Origin: Sinomonas mesophila
GTDB taxonomy: Bacteria; Actinomycetota; Actinomycetes; Actinomycetales; Micrococcaceae
Reading direction: 5' to 3'
Assembly: GCF_001999765.1 (NCBI RefSeq)
Contig: NZ_KV908322.1
Location: forward strand, 1-64,000
Length of the DNA stretch: 64,000 bases
Part shown: positions 1-8,026 of the stretch, one piece after another
Position numbering within the stretch: the stretch's first letter is position 1
How the letters are laid out: each line of letters starts with the position of its first letter
Program-made: the position numbers and the translations under genes
The notes under the pieces: generated by a model
The model's input: the letters and a program-made list of their open reading frames with translations, nothing else
Told to the model about the DNA's origin: nothing
Database searches by the model: none

Positions 1-673
1 GGCCGGTGGGTGCGCCGGTGGGGGTGCCGAAGGCCACGAAGTAGATGCCCAGGACGAGGAAGGCCAGGAGGGCGGCGACCTTGATGAGGGCGAACCAGAA
101 CTCCATCTCGCCGAAGACCTTGACCGAGACCAGGTTCAGGGCCAGGACCAGGACGAGGGCGATCAGGGCCCAGGCCCACTGCGGGACGGCGCCGATCCAG
201 GGCACGTAGCGGCCGAAGAAGTTCATGTACAGGGCCGCGGCGGTGATGTCCACGATGGTGGTCATGGCCCAGTTGATCCAGTAGAACCAGCCGGAGACGT
301 AGGCGGCCTTCTCGCCGAAGAACTCCCGGGCGTAGGAGACGAAGGAGCCGGAGGAGGGCCGGTGCAGGACGAGCTCGCCCAGGGCGCGCAGGATGAGGAA
401 GACGAACGCGCCGCAGATCGCGTAGGAGAGCACGAGGGAGGGCCCGGCCGCGGCGAGCCGGCCGCCGGCGCCGAGGAACAGGCCCGTGCCGATCGCACCG
501 CCGATCGCGATCATCTGGATCTGCCGGGCCTTGAGGCCCTTGTGGTAGCCCGCGTCCTCGGCATGGAGCACGTGGTCCGCCGCGTGCGCGTGGCCATGAT
601 CCTCGAGGTGGTCAGGGATGTCGGCGCCCTGGGGCTGGGCGCCCTGGGGCTGGGCAGGGTGCATGGAGGACAT
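1..673 (-). CDS. ansP: Amino-acid permease (APC family, L-asparagine/GABA permease type), 3' end outside the window
   Basis: N-terminal 224 codons of an APC-superfamily transporter; the gene runs off the left edge. The hydrophilic N-terminus (about 45 residues, with a small PQGAQPQGA duplication) leads into [16 protein letters not shown], the TM1 substrate-binding motif of the amino-acid permease group. [21 protein letters not shown] and further membrane segments follow. The start is the ATG at 673. It lies 77 bases downstream of aspA and reads the same way as asparaginase and aspartase, so asparagine (or aspartate) import is the likely role. The family also holds GABA, D-serine and aromatic permeases, so the substrate is inferred from context. 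Confidence 0.85.
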   Translation of the reverse strand, partial: MSSMHPAQPQGAQPQGADIPDHLEDHGHAHAADHVLHAEDAGYHKGLKARQIQMIAIGGAIGTGLFLGAGGRLAAAGPSLVLSYAICGAFVFLILRALGELVLHRPSSGSFVSYAREFFGEKAAYVSGWFYWINWAMTTIVDITAAALYMNFFGRYVPWIGAVPQWAWALIALVLVLALNLVSVKVFGEMEFWFALIKVAALLAFLVLGIYFVAFGTPTGAPTG

Positions 674-749
674 CAGTGTCCCTTTCACTGGGGGGATGGG
701 GGCAGGGGGACAGGGTCAGGGGAGGGCGGCCGGGGAGGAGGCCCGGCGC

Positions 750-2183
750 CTACCGGCTCAGGTTCGCGAGCCGCTCCGGCCGCAGGAGCTCCTCGAGCCG
801 CTCGGCGGTCAGGAGCCCGCGCTCGAGCACGAGCTCCGCGACGCCGCGTCCGCTCGCGAGGGCTTCCTGCGCGATGGAGGTCGCGGCCGCATAGCCGAGG
901 TAGGGATTGAGCGCCGTGACGAGGCCGATCGACTGTTCGACGGACGCCCGGAGTCGCTCCTCGTTCGCGGTGATGCCCCGAACGCAGCGCTCGGTCAGCG
1001 TCTCGCACGCCGCCGTGAGGTGCGTGATGCTCTTGTGCAGGCTGTGCACGATCACGGGCTCGAAGGCGTTGAGCTGGAGCTGGCCGCCCTCGGCCGCGAG
1101 CGTGATCGTCACGTCGTTCCCGATCACCTCGAAGGCGACCTGGTTGACCACCTCGGGGATCACGGGGTTGATCTTCCCCGGCATGATCGAGGAGCCGGAC
1201 TGCACGGCTGGCAGGCTGATCTCGGCGAAGCCCGCGCGCGGCCCCGAGGCGAGCAGGCGCAGGTCGTTGCAGATCTTCGAGAGCTTGACGGCCACGCGCT
1301 TGAGGACGCCCGAGAGGTGCACGAACGCGCCCATGTCCTGGGTCGCCTCGATGAGGTCGACGGCGGTCACGAGGGGCAGGCCGGTCGCCTCGCCGAGGTG
1401 GCGGCAGGCGGCCTCGGCGTAGCCGGGCGGGGCGTTGAGACCCGTGCCGATCGCCGTGGCGCCGAGGTTGATCTCGTGGATCAGGGTCGAGGCCTCGCGC
1501 AGGCGTTCGCGGTCCTCGCCGATCGTGACCGCGTAGGTGCCGAACTCTTGGCCCAGCGTCATCGGCACGGCGTCCTGGAGCTGGGTCCGGCCCATCTTCA
1601 CGACCGTGCGGAACTCCGCCGCCTTCTCCGCGCAGGCGTCCTCGAGCCGCACGAGTGCGCCGAGCAGCTCCTCGATCCCGGCGACCGTGGCGACCCGGAC
1701 GGCTGTGGGGTAGACGTCGTTCGTGGACTGGCTCAGGTTCACGTGGTCGTTCGGGTGCAGGTAGGCGTACTCGCCCTTCGCATGGCCGAGCAGCTCGAGC
1801 GCGCGGTTCGCGATGACCTCGTTCGCGTTCATGTTCGACGACGTCCCCGCGCCGCCCTGGATGACGTCGACGACGAACTGGTCCACGAGGTGCCCGTCGA
1901 GGATCTCGCGGCACGCGGCCTCGATCGCCTCGCCGCGCTCGGCGTCGAGCAGCCCGAGCTCGCGGTTCGTCCGCGCCGCCGCGAGCTTGACGGCGGCGAG
2001 GCCGCGCACCAGATGGCCGTTGGTCGAGAGCGGCTGCCCCGTGATCGGGAAGTTCTCGACGGCCCGCAGGGTGTGCACGCCCCAATAGGCCTCGGCGGGG
2101 ACGAGCCGGTCGCCGAGAAGGTCATGGTCGGTCCGGTGTGCACCGTCCTTGGAGTCCTCGAGCGGGGTGGTCGGTTGGGTCAT
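750..2183 (-). CDS. aspA: Aspartate ammonia-lyase (aspartase)
   Basis: 477 aa, normal length for the fumarase/aspartase superfamily. It deaminates L-aspartate to fumarate and ammonia. Superfamily regions are present: GAGTSSNMN near residues 111-119, HPNDHVN near 143-149, and the catalytic-loop signature GSSIMPGKINP at 330-340, which carries the active-site serine. Aspartase is favoured over fumarase because the gene sits between asparaginase (50 bases upstream) and an amino-acid permease (77 bases downstream) on the same strand. The cluster would turn asparagine into a TCA intermediate plus two ammonium ions. The start is ATG 2183. Confidence 0.93.
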   Translation of the reverse strand: MTQPTTPLEDSKDGAHRTDHDLLGDRLVPAEAYWGVHTLRAVENFPITGQPLSTNGHLVRGLAAVKLAAARTNRELGLLDAERGEAIEAACREILDGHLVDQFVVDVIQGGAGTSSNMNANEVIANRALELLGHAKGEYAYLHPNDHVNLSQSTNDVYPTAVRVATVAGIEELLGALVRLEDACAEKAAEFRTVVKMGRTQLQDAVPMTLGQEFGTYAVTIGEDRERLREASTLIHEINLGATAIGTGLNAPPGYAEAACRHLGEATGLPLVTAVDLIEATQDMGAFVHLSGVLKRVAVKLSKICNDLRLLASGPRAGFAEISLPAVQSGSSIMPGKINPVIPEVVNQVAFEVIGNDVTITLAAEGGQLQLNAFEPVIVHSLHKSITHLTAACETLTERCVRGITANEERLRASVEQSIGLVTALNPYLGYAAATSIAQEALASGRGVAELVLERGLLTAERLEELLRPERLANLSR

Positions 2184-2233
2184 GGCGGCGTCGCCTTTCG
2201 GTTCTGGTGCCGGGCAGGGTCAGGTGGCTGCGG

Positions 2234-3319
2234 TCAGCTGGTCGGGAACGCGTCGTCGAGGGCCACGAGGCTGCCCATCGGCCGCCCGCCGCCGAGCACG
2301 TCGGGACGCGCGAGCTGGGCCAGCGGCCCGCCGTCGAGCGCCTCCGGGACGCCGAGAGCGGCGAGGGCGCGCACAGTGATCGGCATGCGGGCGCGGTCGC
2401 CGCCGTCGGCGACCTTGACGGCCACGGCGCGGCCGTCGGGCAGGCCCACGAGCTGGACGCCCTCGAAGCCGTCCTTGGCCACGGCTCCCGGCACGAGACG
2501 CATGAGGACCGTGACGTCGCGGCCCTCGCCGGCGACCATCTCGGGGTGGGTGTGCATCGCGCGGCCGACGGCGGCTTCCGCGCTCGGGCGAGCGGCGTCG
2601 CCGTCGTGCGTGGCGGCCCACTCATGCTTGGCGGCGGCACGCGCGAGGAGGCCGTAGGCGCGGGCCATCCCTGCGAGGCTCACCGCGGGCACGGGGGTTC
2701 CGCAGCCGTCCGTGCTCCAGGTCTCCGGCTCCTCGCCGGTCAGCTCGGCGACGGTTTCGGCGATGAGCCGCTGGAGCGGGTGCCCCGGGTCGAGGTACCC
2801 CGCGACGGGCCAGCCGTTGAGCGTGCAGACGGCGGCCATGGCAGCGTGCTTGCCGGAGCAGTTCTGGCACAGCCGGTCGGGCCGGCCGGACGCGCGGAGC
2901 CAGGCCTCACGCTCGGGGACGCCGTAGGGCAGGTCCGTGGTGTTGGCGAGGGCCGACGCGTCGAGTCCGTGCAGCCCGAGGATCCGCAGGGCGCCCTCGC
3001 GGTGTCCAGGCCCGCCGCTGTGGCTCGCGGCAGCCAGGGCGAGCAGGTCGTCGGTCACGCTGAGCCCGGCGCGGACGAGCGCAACGGCCTGGAGGGGCTT
3101 GAGCGCGGAACGCGGGTAGAACGGCGCGGAGTCGCCTGCCGCCCACAGGAGCCGGCCGTCAGCGTCCGTCGCGGCGATGCTGCCATAGTGCACGCTCTCG
3201 ATGAGCTCCCCGCGCCATTGGACCGCGAGCGGGACGTGAGCGGGCAGGGCGCCCGCGACAGCGGGGCGCCGGAGGGCTGCGGGCAGCGTGGCTTCGGGCA
3301 GGGCGGGAGAAGGCGTCAT
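2234..3319 (-). CDS. L-asparaginase, asparaginase II (PF06089) family
   Basis: 361 aa. It belongs to the thermolabile Rhizobium-type asparaginase family, unrelated to E. coli AnsA/AnsB. Characteristic stretches are the N-terminal ESVHYGSIAATDADG, YPRSALKPLQA (Ser-x-x-Lys), ASHSGGPGH, CQNCSGKHAAM (conserved Cys/Ser/Lys) and STDGCGTPVPA. It hydrolyses asparagine to aspartate and ammonia in the cytosol, feeding aspA immediately downstream. It starts at ATG 3319, 68 bases after the GntR regulator gene, in what looks like one operon. Confidence 0.9.
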   Translation of the reverse strand: MTPSPALPEATLPAALRRPAVAGALPAHVPLAVQWRGELIESVHYGSIAATDADGRLLWAAGDSAPFYPRSALKPLQAVALVRAGLSVTDDLLALAAASHSGGPGHREGALRILGLHGLDASALANTTDLPYGVPEREAWLRASGRPDRLCQNCSGKHAAMAAVCTLNGWPVAGYLDPGHPLQRLIAETVAELTGEEPETWSTDGCGTPVPAVSLAGMARAYGLLARAAAKHEWAATHDGDAARPSAEAAVGRAMHTHPEMVAGEGRDVTVLMRLVPGAVAKDGFEGVQLVGLPDGRAVAVKVADGGDRARMPITVRALAALGVPEALDGGPLAQLARPDVLGGGRPMGSLVALDDAFPTS

Positions 3320-3386
3320 GGTTCCTGGGGGAGTCGGAGACGGAATCAGGGGTCAAAGGGGCGGCAGGCGCTGCCCGGCGGCGGCG

Positions 3387-4127
3387 TCAGCCCTCGGGCG
3401 GGCTGGAGCCGAGGGAGCCGAGGGCCCGCCCGACGGCCTCGAGGTGCTCGGCCATGGCCGCGCTGGCAAGCTCGGCGGAGCCGGCCTCGATCGCGGCGAG
3501 GATCTTCTGGTGCTCGAGGTCCGAGGCGTGCTGGCGGTCGGCGATGAGATTGAGCGTCTCGGACTGGTGGGCAAGGGCCTCGCGGAGGTCCGTGACGACC
3601 GACTCGAAGACCTTGTTGCCGCTCGTCCGGGCAATGTGGCAGTGGAAGGTCGCATCGAGCGCGACCCACGCGGCGGGGTCGTCCTCGAGCGCCATGTCCG
3701 CGACGATCCCCCTGAGGGTCGCGAGGTCCTCCTCGCTCCGGCGCACCGCGGCGAGGCCCGCGGCGGGGATCTCGATGTGGGGGCGGGCCTCGGTGAGGTC
3801 CCGCGCGGAGTACCTGCCGAGGACGAGGTCGCCCGAGACGCGGCCCGAGACGACGAACGTGCCCTTGCCGGTGTGGGTCTCCGTGAGGCCGAGCGCCGCG
3901 CAGGAGCGCAGGGCCTCGCGGACGACCGAGCGGCTCACGCCGTACCGCGCCGCGAGGGCTGACTCGGACGGGAGCCTGCTCCCGACGGGAACGGTCCCCG
4001 ACTCGATCTCCGAGCGGAGGTCCGCGAGCACGGCCTCGGCAGCGCTGAGGCGGGCGAGGGGCCGACGATCCGTCGTTCCGAGCCGCCCCTCAGACTGTCG
4101 AGGTGTCGTGCTGTCTGACAGGTTCAC
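3387..4127 (-). CDS. GntR-family regulator, FadR (FCD) subfamily, probable controller of the asparagine cluster
   Basis: About 246 aa. An N-terminal winged helix-turn-helix (SEIESGTVPVGSRLPSE, then LAARYGVSRSVVREALR) is followed by an all-helical FCD effector domain with the metal-site pattern of FadR relatives (DATFHCHIA, then two later conserved His in HQKILAAIEAG and AEHLEAVGRAL). The reading frame could begin at GTG 4151. I prefer GTG 4127 because a -35 TTGACA (4159-4164) and a -10 CATAGT (4135-4140) would place the transcript start at or next to that codon. An inverted repeat covers the -10, which suggests autorepression. First gene of the regulator-asparaginase-aspA-permease run; aspartate or asparagine is a guess as ligand. 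Confidence 0.85.
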   Translation of the reverse strand: MNLSDSTTPRQSEGRLGTTDRRPLARLSAAEAVLADLRSEIESGTVPVGSRLPSESALAARYGVSRSVVREALRSCAALGLTETHTGKGTFVVSGRVSGDLVLGRYSARDLTEARPHIEIPAAGLAAVRRSEEDLATLRGIVADMALEDDPAAWVALDATFHCHIARTSGNKVFESVVTDLREALAHQSETLNLIADRQHASDLEHQKILAAIEAGSAELASAAMAEHLEAVGRALGSLGSSPPEG

Positions 4128-4164
4128 GCGAACGACTATGGCAGTCGTCACAGGAGCGTGTCAA
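4128..4164 (-). promoter_or_regulatory. Promoter and operator of the GntR gene
   Basis: On the minus strand TTGACA (4159-4164) and CATAGT (4135-4140) are separated by 18 bases and end 7 bases before GTG 4127, a leaderless layout. The perfect inverted repeat ACGACTATGGCAGTCGT (4132-4148; 6-bp arms, 5-bp centre) overlaps the -10 and is a good operator candidate. A second short inverted repeat, CTGTCTGACAG, lies just inside the gene. Confidence 0.55.
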
Positions 4165-4390
4165 GCGCGCGGCGAGGGAAGCCCGTGAGGATGACGTCGC
4201 CCGGGTGGAGCGTCATGAACGAGCTCGCATGGACGAGGATCTCTTCGAGGCCCCAGCTCAAATTCTCGATCCGCCCCGCGCACAGCGGCGAGCCGTCGAC
4301 CGCGACGCGCAGCTCGGCGTCGTCCGCGGGCCGCCGCGTGACGATCCAAGGTCCTAGCGGGGCGGAGGAGGCGTCAGGCTGGATGCTCAC
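4148..4390 (-). pseudogene. Remnant of an FAH-family hydrolase (C-terminal half only)
   Basis: An 80-codon frame reading DASSAPLGPWIVTRR...HPGDVILTGFP matches the C-terminal part of fumarylacetoacetate-hydrolase-fold enzymes. Compare SAPLGPWIETELD and LPGDVIMTGTPAG in the intact paralogue at 31827-32603. The catalytic N-terminal half (metal-binding Glu/Glu/Asp region) is missing, and the tail after GFP is out of family. Its TGA overlaps the alternative GTG 4151 of the GntR gene. It looks like decay or a deletion junction rather than a working gene. Confidence 0.7.
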
Positions 4391-4475
4391 CCGGCCATCC
4401 TAGGGGCGGGCCCGGTGCCCCGGCCGTCCCGGGGGTTGCGCTGGCCCGGCTGCGGAGGTCCGGGCCCGGGTTCGC

Positions 4476-4481
4476 TATGGT
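4476..4481 (+). promoter_or_regulatory. -10 element, probable leaderless promoter of the 4488 lipoprotein gene
   Basis: TATGGT ends 6 bases before ATG 4488, and no Shine-Dalgarno sequence is visible. No convincing -35 is seen. Confidence 0.4.
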
Positions 4482-4487
4482 GGCCCC

Positions 4488-5303
4488 ATGGAAGCCGTCC
4501 CGCCGCGCCGCCGCCTTCCCCGACCCGTCGCCACGGCCGCCCTGGCCATCGTCACCCTCACCCTCATCGCCGCGTGCTCGGCGGCCCCCCACACGCCCGT
4601 CTGGACCGGCGTGACGAGCGGGTCGCCGGCGGCCACGTCGGCCGGCTCGGCCTCAGCCAGCCCGAGCGGGAGCCCCACCGGCACCGCGAGCGGCGACGCC
4701 ACGCCGTCGTCCGCCCCGACCTCCGGCGCGTGGAAGACATTCACCGACCCCGGCCGGACCCTGAGCTTCCAGCTTCCCGAAGCATGGATCGTCCAGTCCG
4801 TGGCCCCGGACCCGGGATCGCGGCCCGGGGCCCTGCGCTTCGACGTCAAGACCGCCGAGGGGGAACCGGTCGCGACGCTGCACACGGGCGTGCCGGTCGC
4901 GTTCGCGGAGTCGTGCCCGGAGGGGGAACGCCACGGCTACACGGTCCTCGCGAGCGAGCCGGTCGAGGTCCCCTTCGCCGACATCCCCGGTGCCATCGAG
5001 CCGCGGTTCGTCCTCCGGGCCGTCCACTCGAGGGCGTTCATCGCCTCCTACGGCCTCACCAACATGCCGACGGCGGTCGAGGGCAAGGTCTGCCAGCTGC
5101 AGAACCGGGTCTCGGGCCCGGAGACGACGGGCGGCTTCTGGTTCGCGGACCAGCCCTTCGTCGATCCGGGCTCGGCGGAGTTCGGGAGCACGCGGACGAT
5201 GTTCGATACCCTTGCCGAGGTGTCGTCCTACGCAAGCTCCTCGACCGAGTTCGCCGACGCCCGGCGCATGATCATGTCGCTGAAGTTCACGTCCCAGCAC
5301 TAG
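4488..5303 (+). CDS. Putative lipoprotein of unknown function
   Basis: 271 aa. A basic N-terminus (PPRRRLPRPV) and hydrophobic core end in the lipobox LIAAC at about residues 26-30, so the mature protein should be lipid-anchored at Cys30. A Ser/Thr/Gly/Pro-rich linker to about residue 80 tethers a globular domain (WKTFTDPGRTLSFQLPEAW...). I do not recognise the family. It is followed after 16 bases by the transglutaminase-like gene on the same strand, so the two may be co-transcribed. Confidence 0.75.
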   Translation: MEAVPPRRRLPRPVATAALAIVTLTLIAACSAAPHTPVWTGVTSGSPAATSAGSASASPSGSPTGTASGDATPSSAPTSGAWKTFTDPGRTLSFQLPEAWIVQSVAPDPGSRPGALRFDVKTAEGEPVATLHTGVPVAFAESCPEGERHGYTVLASEPVEVPFADIPGAIEPRFVLRAVHSRAFIASYGLTNMPTAVEGKVCQLQNRVSGPETTGGFWFADQPFVDPGSAEFGSTRTMFDTLAEVSSYASSSTEFADARRMIMSLKFTSQH

Positions 5304-5319
5304 CCCCTTTCGGAGCCCC

Positions 5320-6126
5320 ATGCAGCGAAACGTCAGCGCCCGCCTGTCCTTCACGACCGCGGCGCGGACCAAGCTCGCGATGGCCGTGGCCGTCGCGCGC
5401 CAGCCCGGCTACACGTCCTTCGAAGAGGAGCTCCTCATCACCTCGGACGGCGAGCGGCTCGAGGCGCGCGAGCTGCTCGACGGGCATGGCGGCCGCTTCC
5501 ACGTCCTCGAATTCGGGGAGCCAGCGGAGGTCGAGGTCGTCTACACGGCCCGGGTCGGTGGCACGTGCGAGCCCGAGCCCGCCGACGAGATGGAGCTCAT
5601 CCGCTACGTCAGGCCCAGCCGGTACGCCGAGAGCGACAGGCTCCTGCCGACGTCCTACGCCCAGTTCGGCTCGCTGCGCGGGATGGACCTCGTCACGGCC
5701 GTCCGAAATTGGGTGCACGGACAGCTCTCCTACGTGAGCGGGTCCTCGCGCGGCACGGACGGCGCTGTCGAGACGCTCCTGCACCGCCGCGGGGTGTGCC
5801 GCGACTACGCCCACCTGGCGATCGCGCTCCTGCGTGCCAAGGACGTGCCCGCCCGGCTCGCCGCTGTCTATGCGCCCGGTCTGCGCCCCATGGACTTCCA
5901 CGCGGTGGCCGAGGCCTATGCCGACGGCGCGTGGCACGTCATCGACCCAACCGGCCTCGCGCCGCGCTCGGCGATGCTGCGCATCACGGCCGGCCGCGAC
6001 GCCTCGGACACGGCCTTCCTGTCTACCGTGGGCGGGAGCCTCACGCTCAAGCGCCTCAGCGTAGGCGCCGAGGTCGAGGGCGAACTCCCCGCCGAGGACC
6101 CGGCCGCTGTCGTCCGCCTCGCCTGA
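5320..6126 (+). CDS. Transglutaminase-like cysteine protein (bacterial transglutaminase domain)
   Basis: 268 aa, no signal peptide, so probably cytoplasmic. The papain-like catalytic triad of the superfamily is visible: Cys in RRGVCRDYAHLA, His in MDFHAVAEAY and Asp in WHVIDPTGLA. An N-terminal beta-rich region (about residues 1-110) precedes the core, as in the Transglut_core proteins of actinobacteria. Peptidase or amidase activity is as likely as cross-linking; no substrate can be read from the sequence. ATG 5320 is 16 bases after the lipoprotein stop. Confidence 0.85.
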   Translation: MQRNVSARLSFTTAARTKLAMAVAVARQPGYTSFEEELLITSDGERLEARELLDGHGGRFHVLEFGEPAEVEVVYTARVGGTCEPEPADEMELIRYVRPSRYAESDRLLPTSYAQFGSLRGMDLVTAVRNWVHGQLSYVSGSSRGTDGAVETLLHRRGVCRDYAHLAIALLRAKDVPARLAAVYAPGLRPMDFHAVAEAYADGAWHVIDPTGLAPRSAMLRITAGRDASDTAFLSTVGGSLTLKRLSVGAEVEGELPAEDPAAVVRLA

Positions 6127-6253
6127 GACCGCGCCCACTGGTGCAGTGTCTCTGGCGGGCATCGGGTCTGGACAGCCGTTTGGGCCATCGAGCACCGGGT
6201 ACTCCCACCGGGACGGCTCAGATCGCCACCGGCCCAGAAGAGGGTGGATCGCT

Positions 6254-6997
6254 ATGAAGTCAAAGATGAAGGTCTTCTTGGGAGTCGCCGCATTATTGCT
6301 GATCGCAGGCGGAGGCTTGTTTCTCTACACCAGCATCCGTCCTGCCCAGAGCTGGGCGGAGTACAATCCGCAGATCAGCCAGGCTGATTTCACAACGCAG
6401 ATTTCCAACAAGTACTTCGCCCTTCCCCTCGGCAAGAAGCTGGTCTATGAAGCCACGAACAGGGGAGGCAGCGAGAGAATTGAGATAGAAATTCTCAAAG
6501 AGACCAAGATCATCGAAGGCATCGAGACTGTCATCTATCTGGACAGGGAATACAAGAACGGGCAGCTCGTCGAGGAAACCCGGGACTACCTGGCCCAGCA
6601 CAAGAGCGGCGATGTCTGGTACTTCGGCGAAGACGTCAGCAACTTTGTGGACGGAAAATTGAAGGATCATCGGGGATCCTTCATGCACGGCAGGGACGGC
6701 GCAAAAGCGGGCATCTGGATGAAGGCCGAACAGAGGATCGGAGATTCCTACAGACAGGAATACTACCGGGGTCATGCCGAGGATATGCGAGATACTGTCG
6801 AAACCGGTCTGACCGTCTCTACGGGAATGGGCACTTTCAGAGATTGCGTCAAGGTCTATGACTGGACGCCGCTTGAGCTAACCTCCCGAGAGCACAAGTA
6901 CTACTGCCCTGAGGTCAGTTCGCTGGTCCTCATTGAGGACATTTTCACTGGCAAGCGAACAGAACTCACGGATATGGTTCTGGCCAGCACGGGCTAG
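6254..6997 (+). CDS. Membrane-anchored or secreted protein of unknown function, lower-GC than its neighbours
   Basis: 247 aa from ATG 6254 (GGTGGATCGCT upstream). An N-terminal hydrophobic stretch (FLGVAALLLIAGGGLFLY, about residues 8-25) forms a signal anchor. A beta-rich outside domain follows, with motifs GDVWYFGEDVSNFVDGK, MHGRDGAKAGIWM and DSYRQEYYRGHAEDMRDT. Codon use differs from the rest of the window (many AAG/AAA/GAA/ATT codons), which suggests recent transfer. I recall similar hypothetical proteins from unrelated phyla but cannot name a function. Upstream alternatives in frame begin at 6146 and lack the hydrophobic start. Confidence 0.75.
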   Translation: MKSKMKVFLGVAALLLIAGGGLFLYTSIRPAQSWAEYNPQISQADFTTQISNKYFALPLGKKLVYEATNRGGSERIEIEILKETKIIEGIETVIYLDREYKNGQLVEETRDYLAQHKSGDVWYFGEDVSNFVDGKLKDHRGSFMHGRDGAKAGIWMKAEQRIGDSYRQEYYRGHAEDMRDTVETGLTVSTGMGTFRDCVKVYDWTPLELTSREHKYYCPEVSSLVLIEDIFTGKRTELTDMVLASTG

Positions 6998-7065
6998 CGC
7001 TGCATCCGACAGGACCACATCCGACGGGTCCCCGTCCGACAGCGCCACGGAGCCCGTCGCAAGGT

Positions 7066-7461
7066 TCAGTCGCGCTCCGGCGCTCCCGTGCGGAGGACCT
7101 GGAAATCTGCTCCCAGTTCCACGTCAACCTCGGAGCCGTCCGGAAGGATGATCCCCACCTCATAGGCGGAGCCGGCTTCGTTCTCCCGTTCCACTTCGCC
7201 TACCTGGCCCTGGCCAACCTTCGCCAGCGCGGCTTGCCCTGCCTTGTCCCTTTCCTCGGCGCTCAGAGGCGCCCCGGAGTCGGATCCATCATCGTCCTGC
7301 TCTGTCGATACGACGTGGAACGAGCTGTTCGGCGCCACAGTGCTGGGTCCCGCCAACGATTGACTGTCGCCCAACGTGCTGCCCGCAACGGCTGCGGACG
7401 CCCCGCCCAGGGTGGCCGCGGCTGCGGCAAGGCTGGTGATCCAAAGGGTCTTCCGGTCCAT
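7066..7461 (-). CDS. Secreted PepSY-domain protein
   Basis: 131 aa from ATG 7461, chosen because AGGAG lies a few bases upstream; the frame stays open to 7530. A signal peptide (about residues 1-27, LWITSLAAAAATLGGASAAVAG) is followed by an acidic linker and a C-terminal PepSY module (AGQAALAKVGQGQVGEVERE...YEVGIILPDGSEVDVELG). PepSY domains occur in secreted inhibitors or chaperone-like proteins of the cell envelope. No two-component genes adjoin it. It faces the low-GC gene tail to tail. Confidence 0.75.
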   Translation of the reverse strand: MDRKTLWITSLAAAAATLGGASAAVAGSTLGDSQSLAGPSTVAPNSSFHVVSTEQDDDGSDSGAPLSAEERDKAGQAALAKVGQGQVGEVERENEAGSAYEVGIILPDGSEVDVELGADFQVLRTGAPERD

Positions 7462-7567
7462 GACAGTCTCCTGTTGTCTGTCCCCCGACCCACTCGATCG
7501 TTGCTTTCCCATCATCCTCCGGCGGCTCATTCGGAGGGAAGGATTGGAATGGGTGATGCACCCTGCG

Positions 7568-8026
7568 CTAGAGCGGGTGGTTCGCGACGACGTGCTCCCG
7601 CAGCCGTGCAGTGAGTCGCTGAAGCGCCGCGAGCTCCTCGCTGTCGAGGGCGCCGTCGAGGATCCGCGCGATCTCGCGGACGTGGGCCCGGCCGATCTCC
7701 CGCTGGAGCCCGCGCCCCGCGTCGGTGAGCCGCACGACGATGCCGCGGCCGTCCTCGGGGGCGCTCTCGCGGGTCACGAGGCCCTGCTTGTCGAGCCGCT
7801 CGACCAAACGTGAGAGGCTTGACTGGGCCAGGAGCACGTGGTCGTTGAGCTCGTTGAGGCGCAGGCCGCCGCCCGGACAGGCGCTGAGCGTGAAGAGCAC
7901 GTCGTACTCCTTGATGCCGAGGCGCCGGAACGCCGGGTCGCGCGAAAGCCTGCGCATGACGGCGACCTGGGCCCGGAAGAGCGACTCCCAGGCCTCGGCG
8001 GCCTCGCGCACCGTGGGCGTTCTCAT
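7568..8026 (-). CDS. MarR-family transcriptional regulator
   Basis: 152 aa. The winged helix region reads LRLNELNDHVLLAQSSLSRLVERLDKQGLV (recognition helix) and then the wing RESAPEDGRGIVVRLTDAG, flanked by helical dimerisation segments. It overlaps the upstream LLM oxidoreductase gene by 4 bases (ATGA), so the two are translationally coupled. The probable target is the perfect palindrome 9240-9257 in the promoter of the pair. Autorepression with release by a small aromatic or oxidant ligand is the usual MarR scheme; the ligand is unknown. Confidence 0.9.
   Translation of the reverse strand: MRTPTVREAAEAWESLFRAQVAVMRRLSRDPAFRRLGIKEYDVLFTLSACPGGGLRLNELNDHVLLAQSSLSRLVERLDKQGLVTRESAPEDGRGIVVRLTDAGRGLQREIGRAHVREIARILDGALDSEELAALQRLTARLREHVVANHPL

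Noticed and set aside
618-2657. Plus-strand open frame of about 680 codons across aspA and asparaginase
   Set aside because: Antisense shadow of two well-recognised enzymes.
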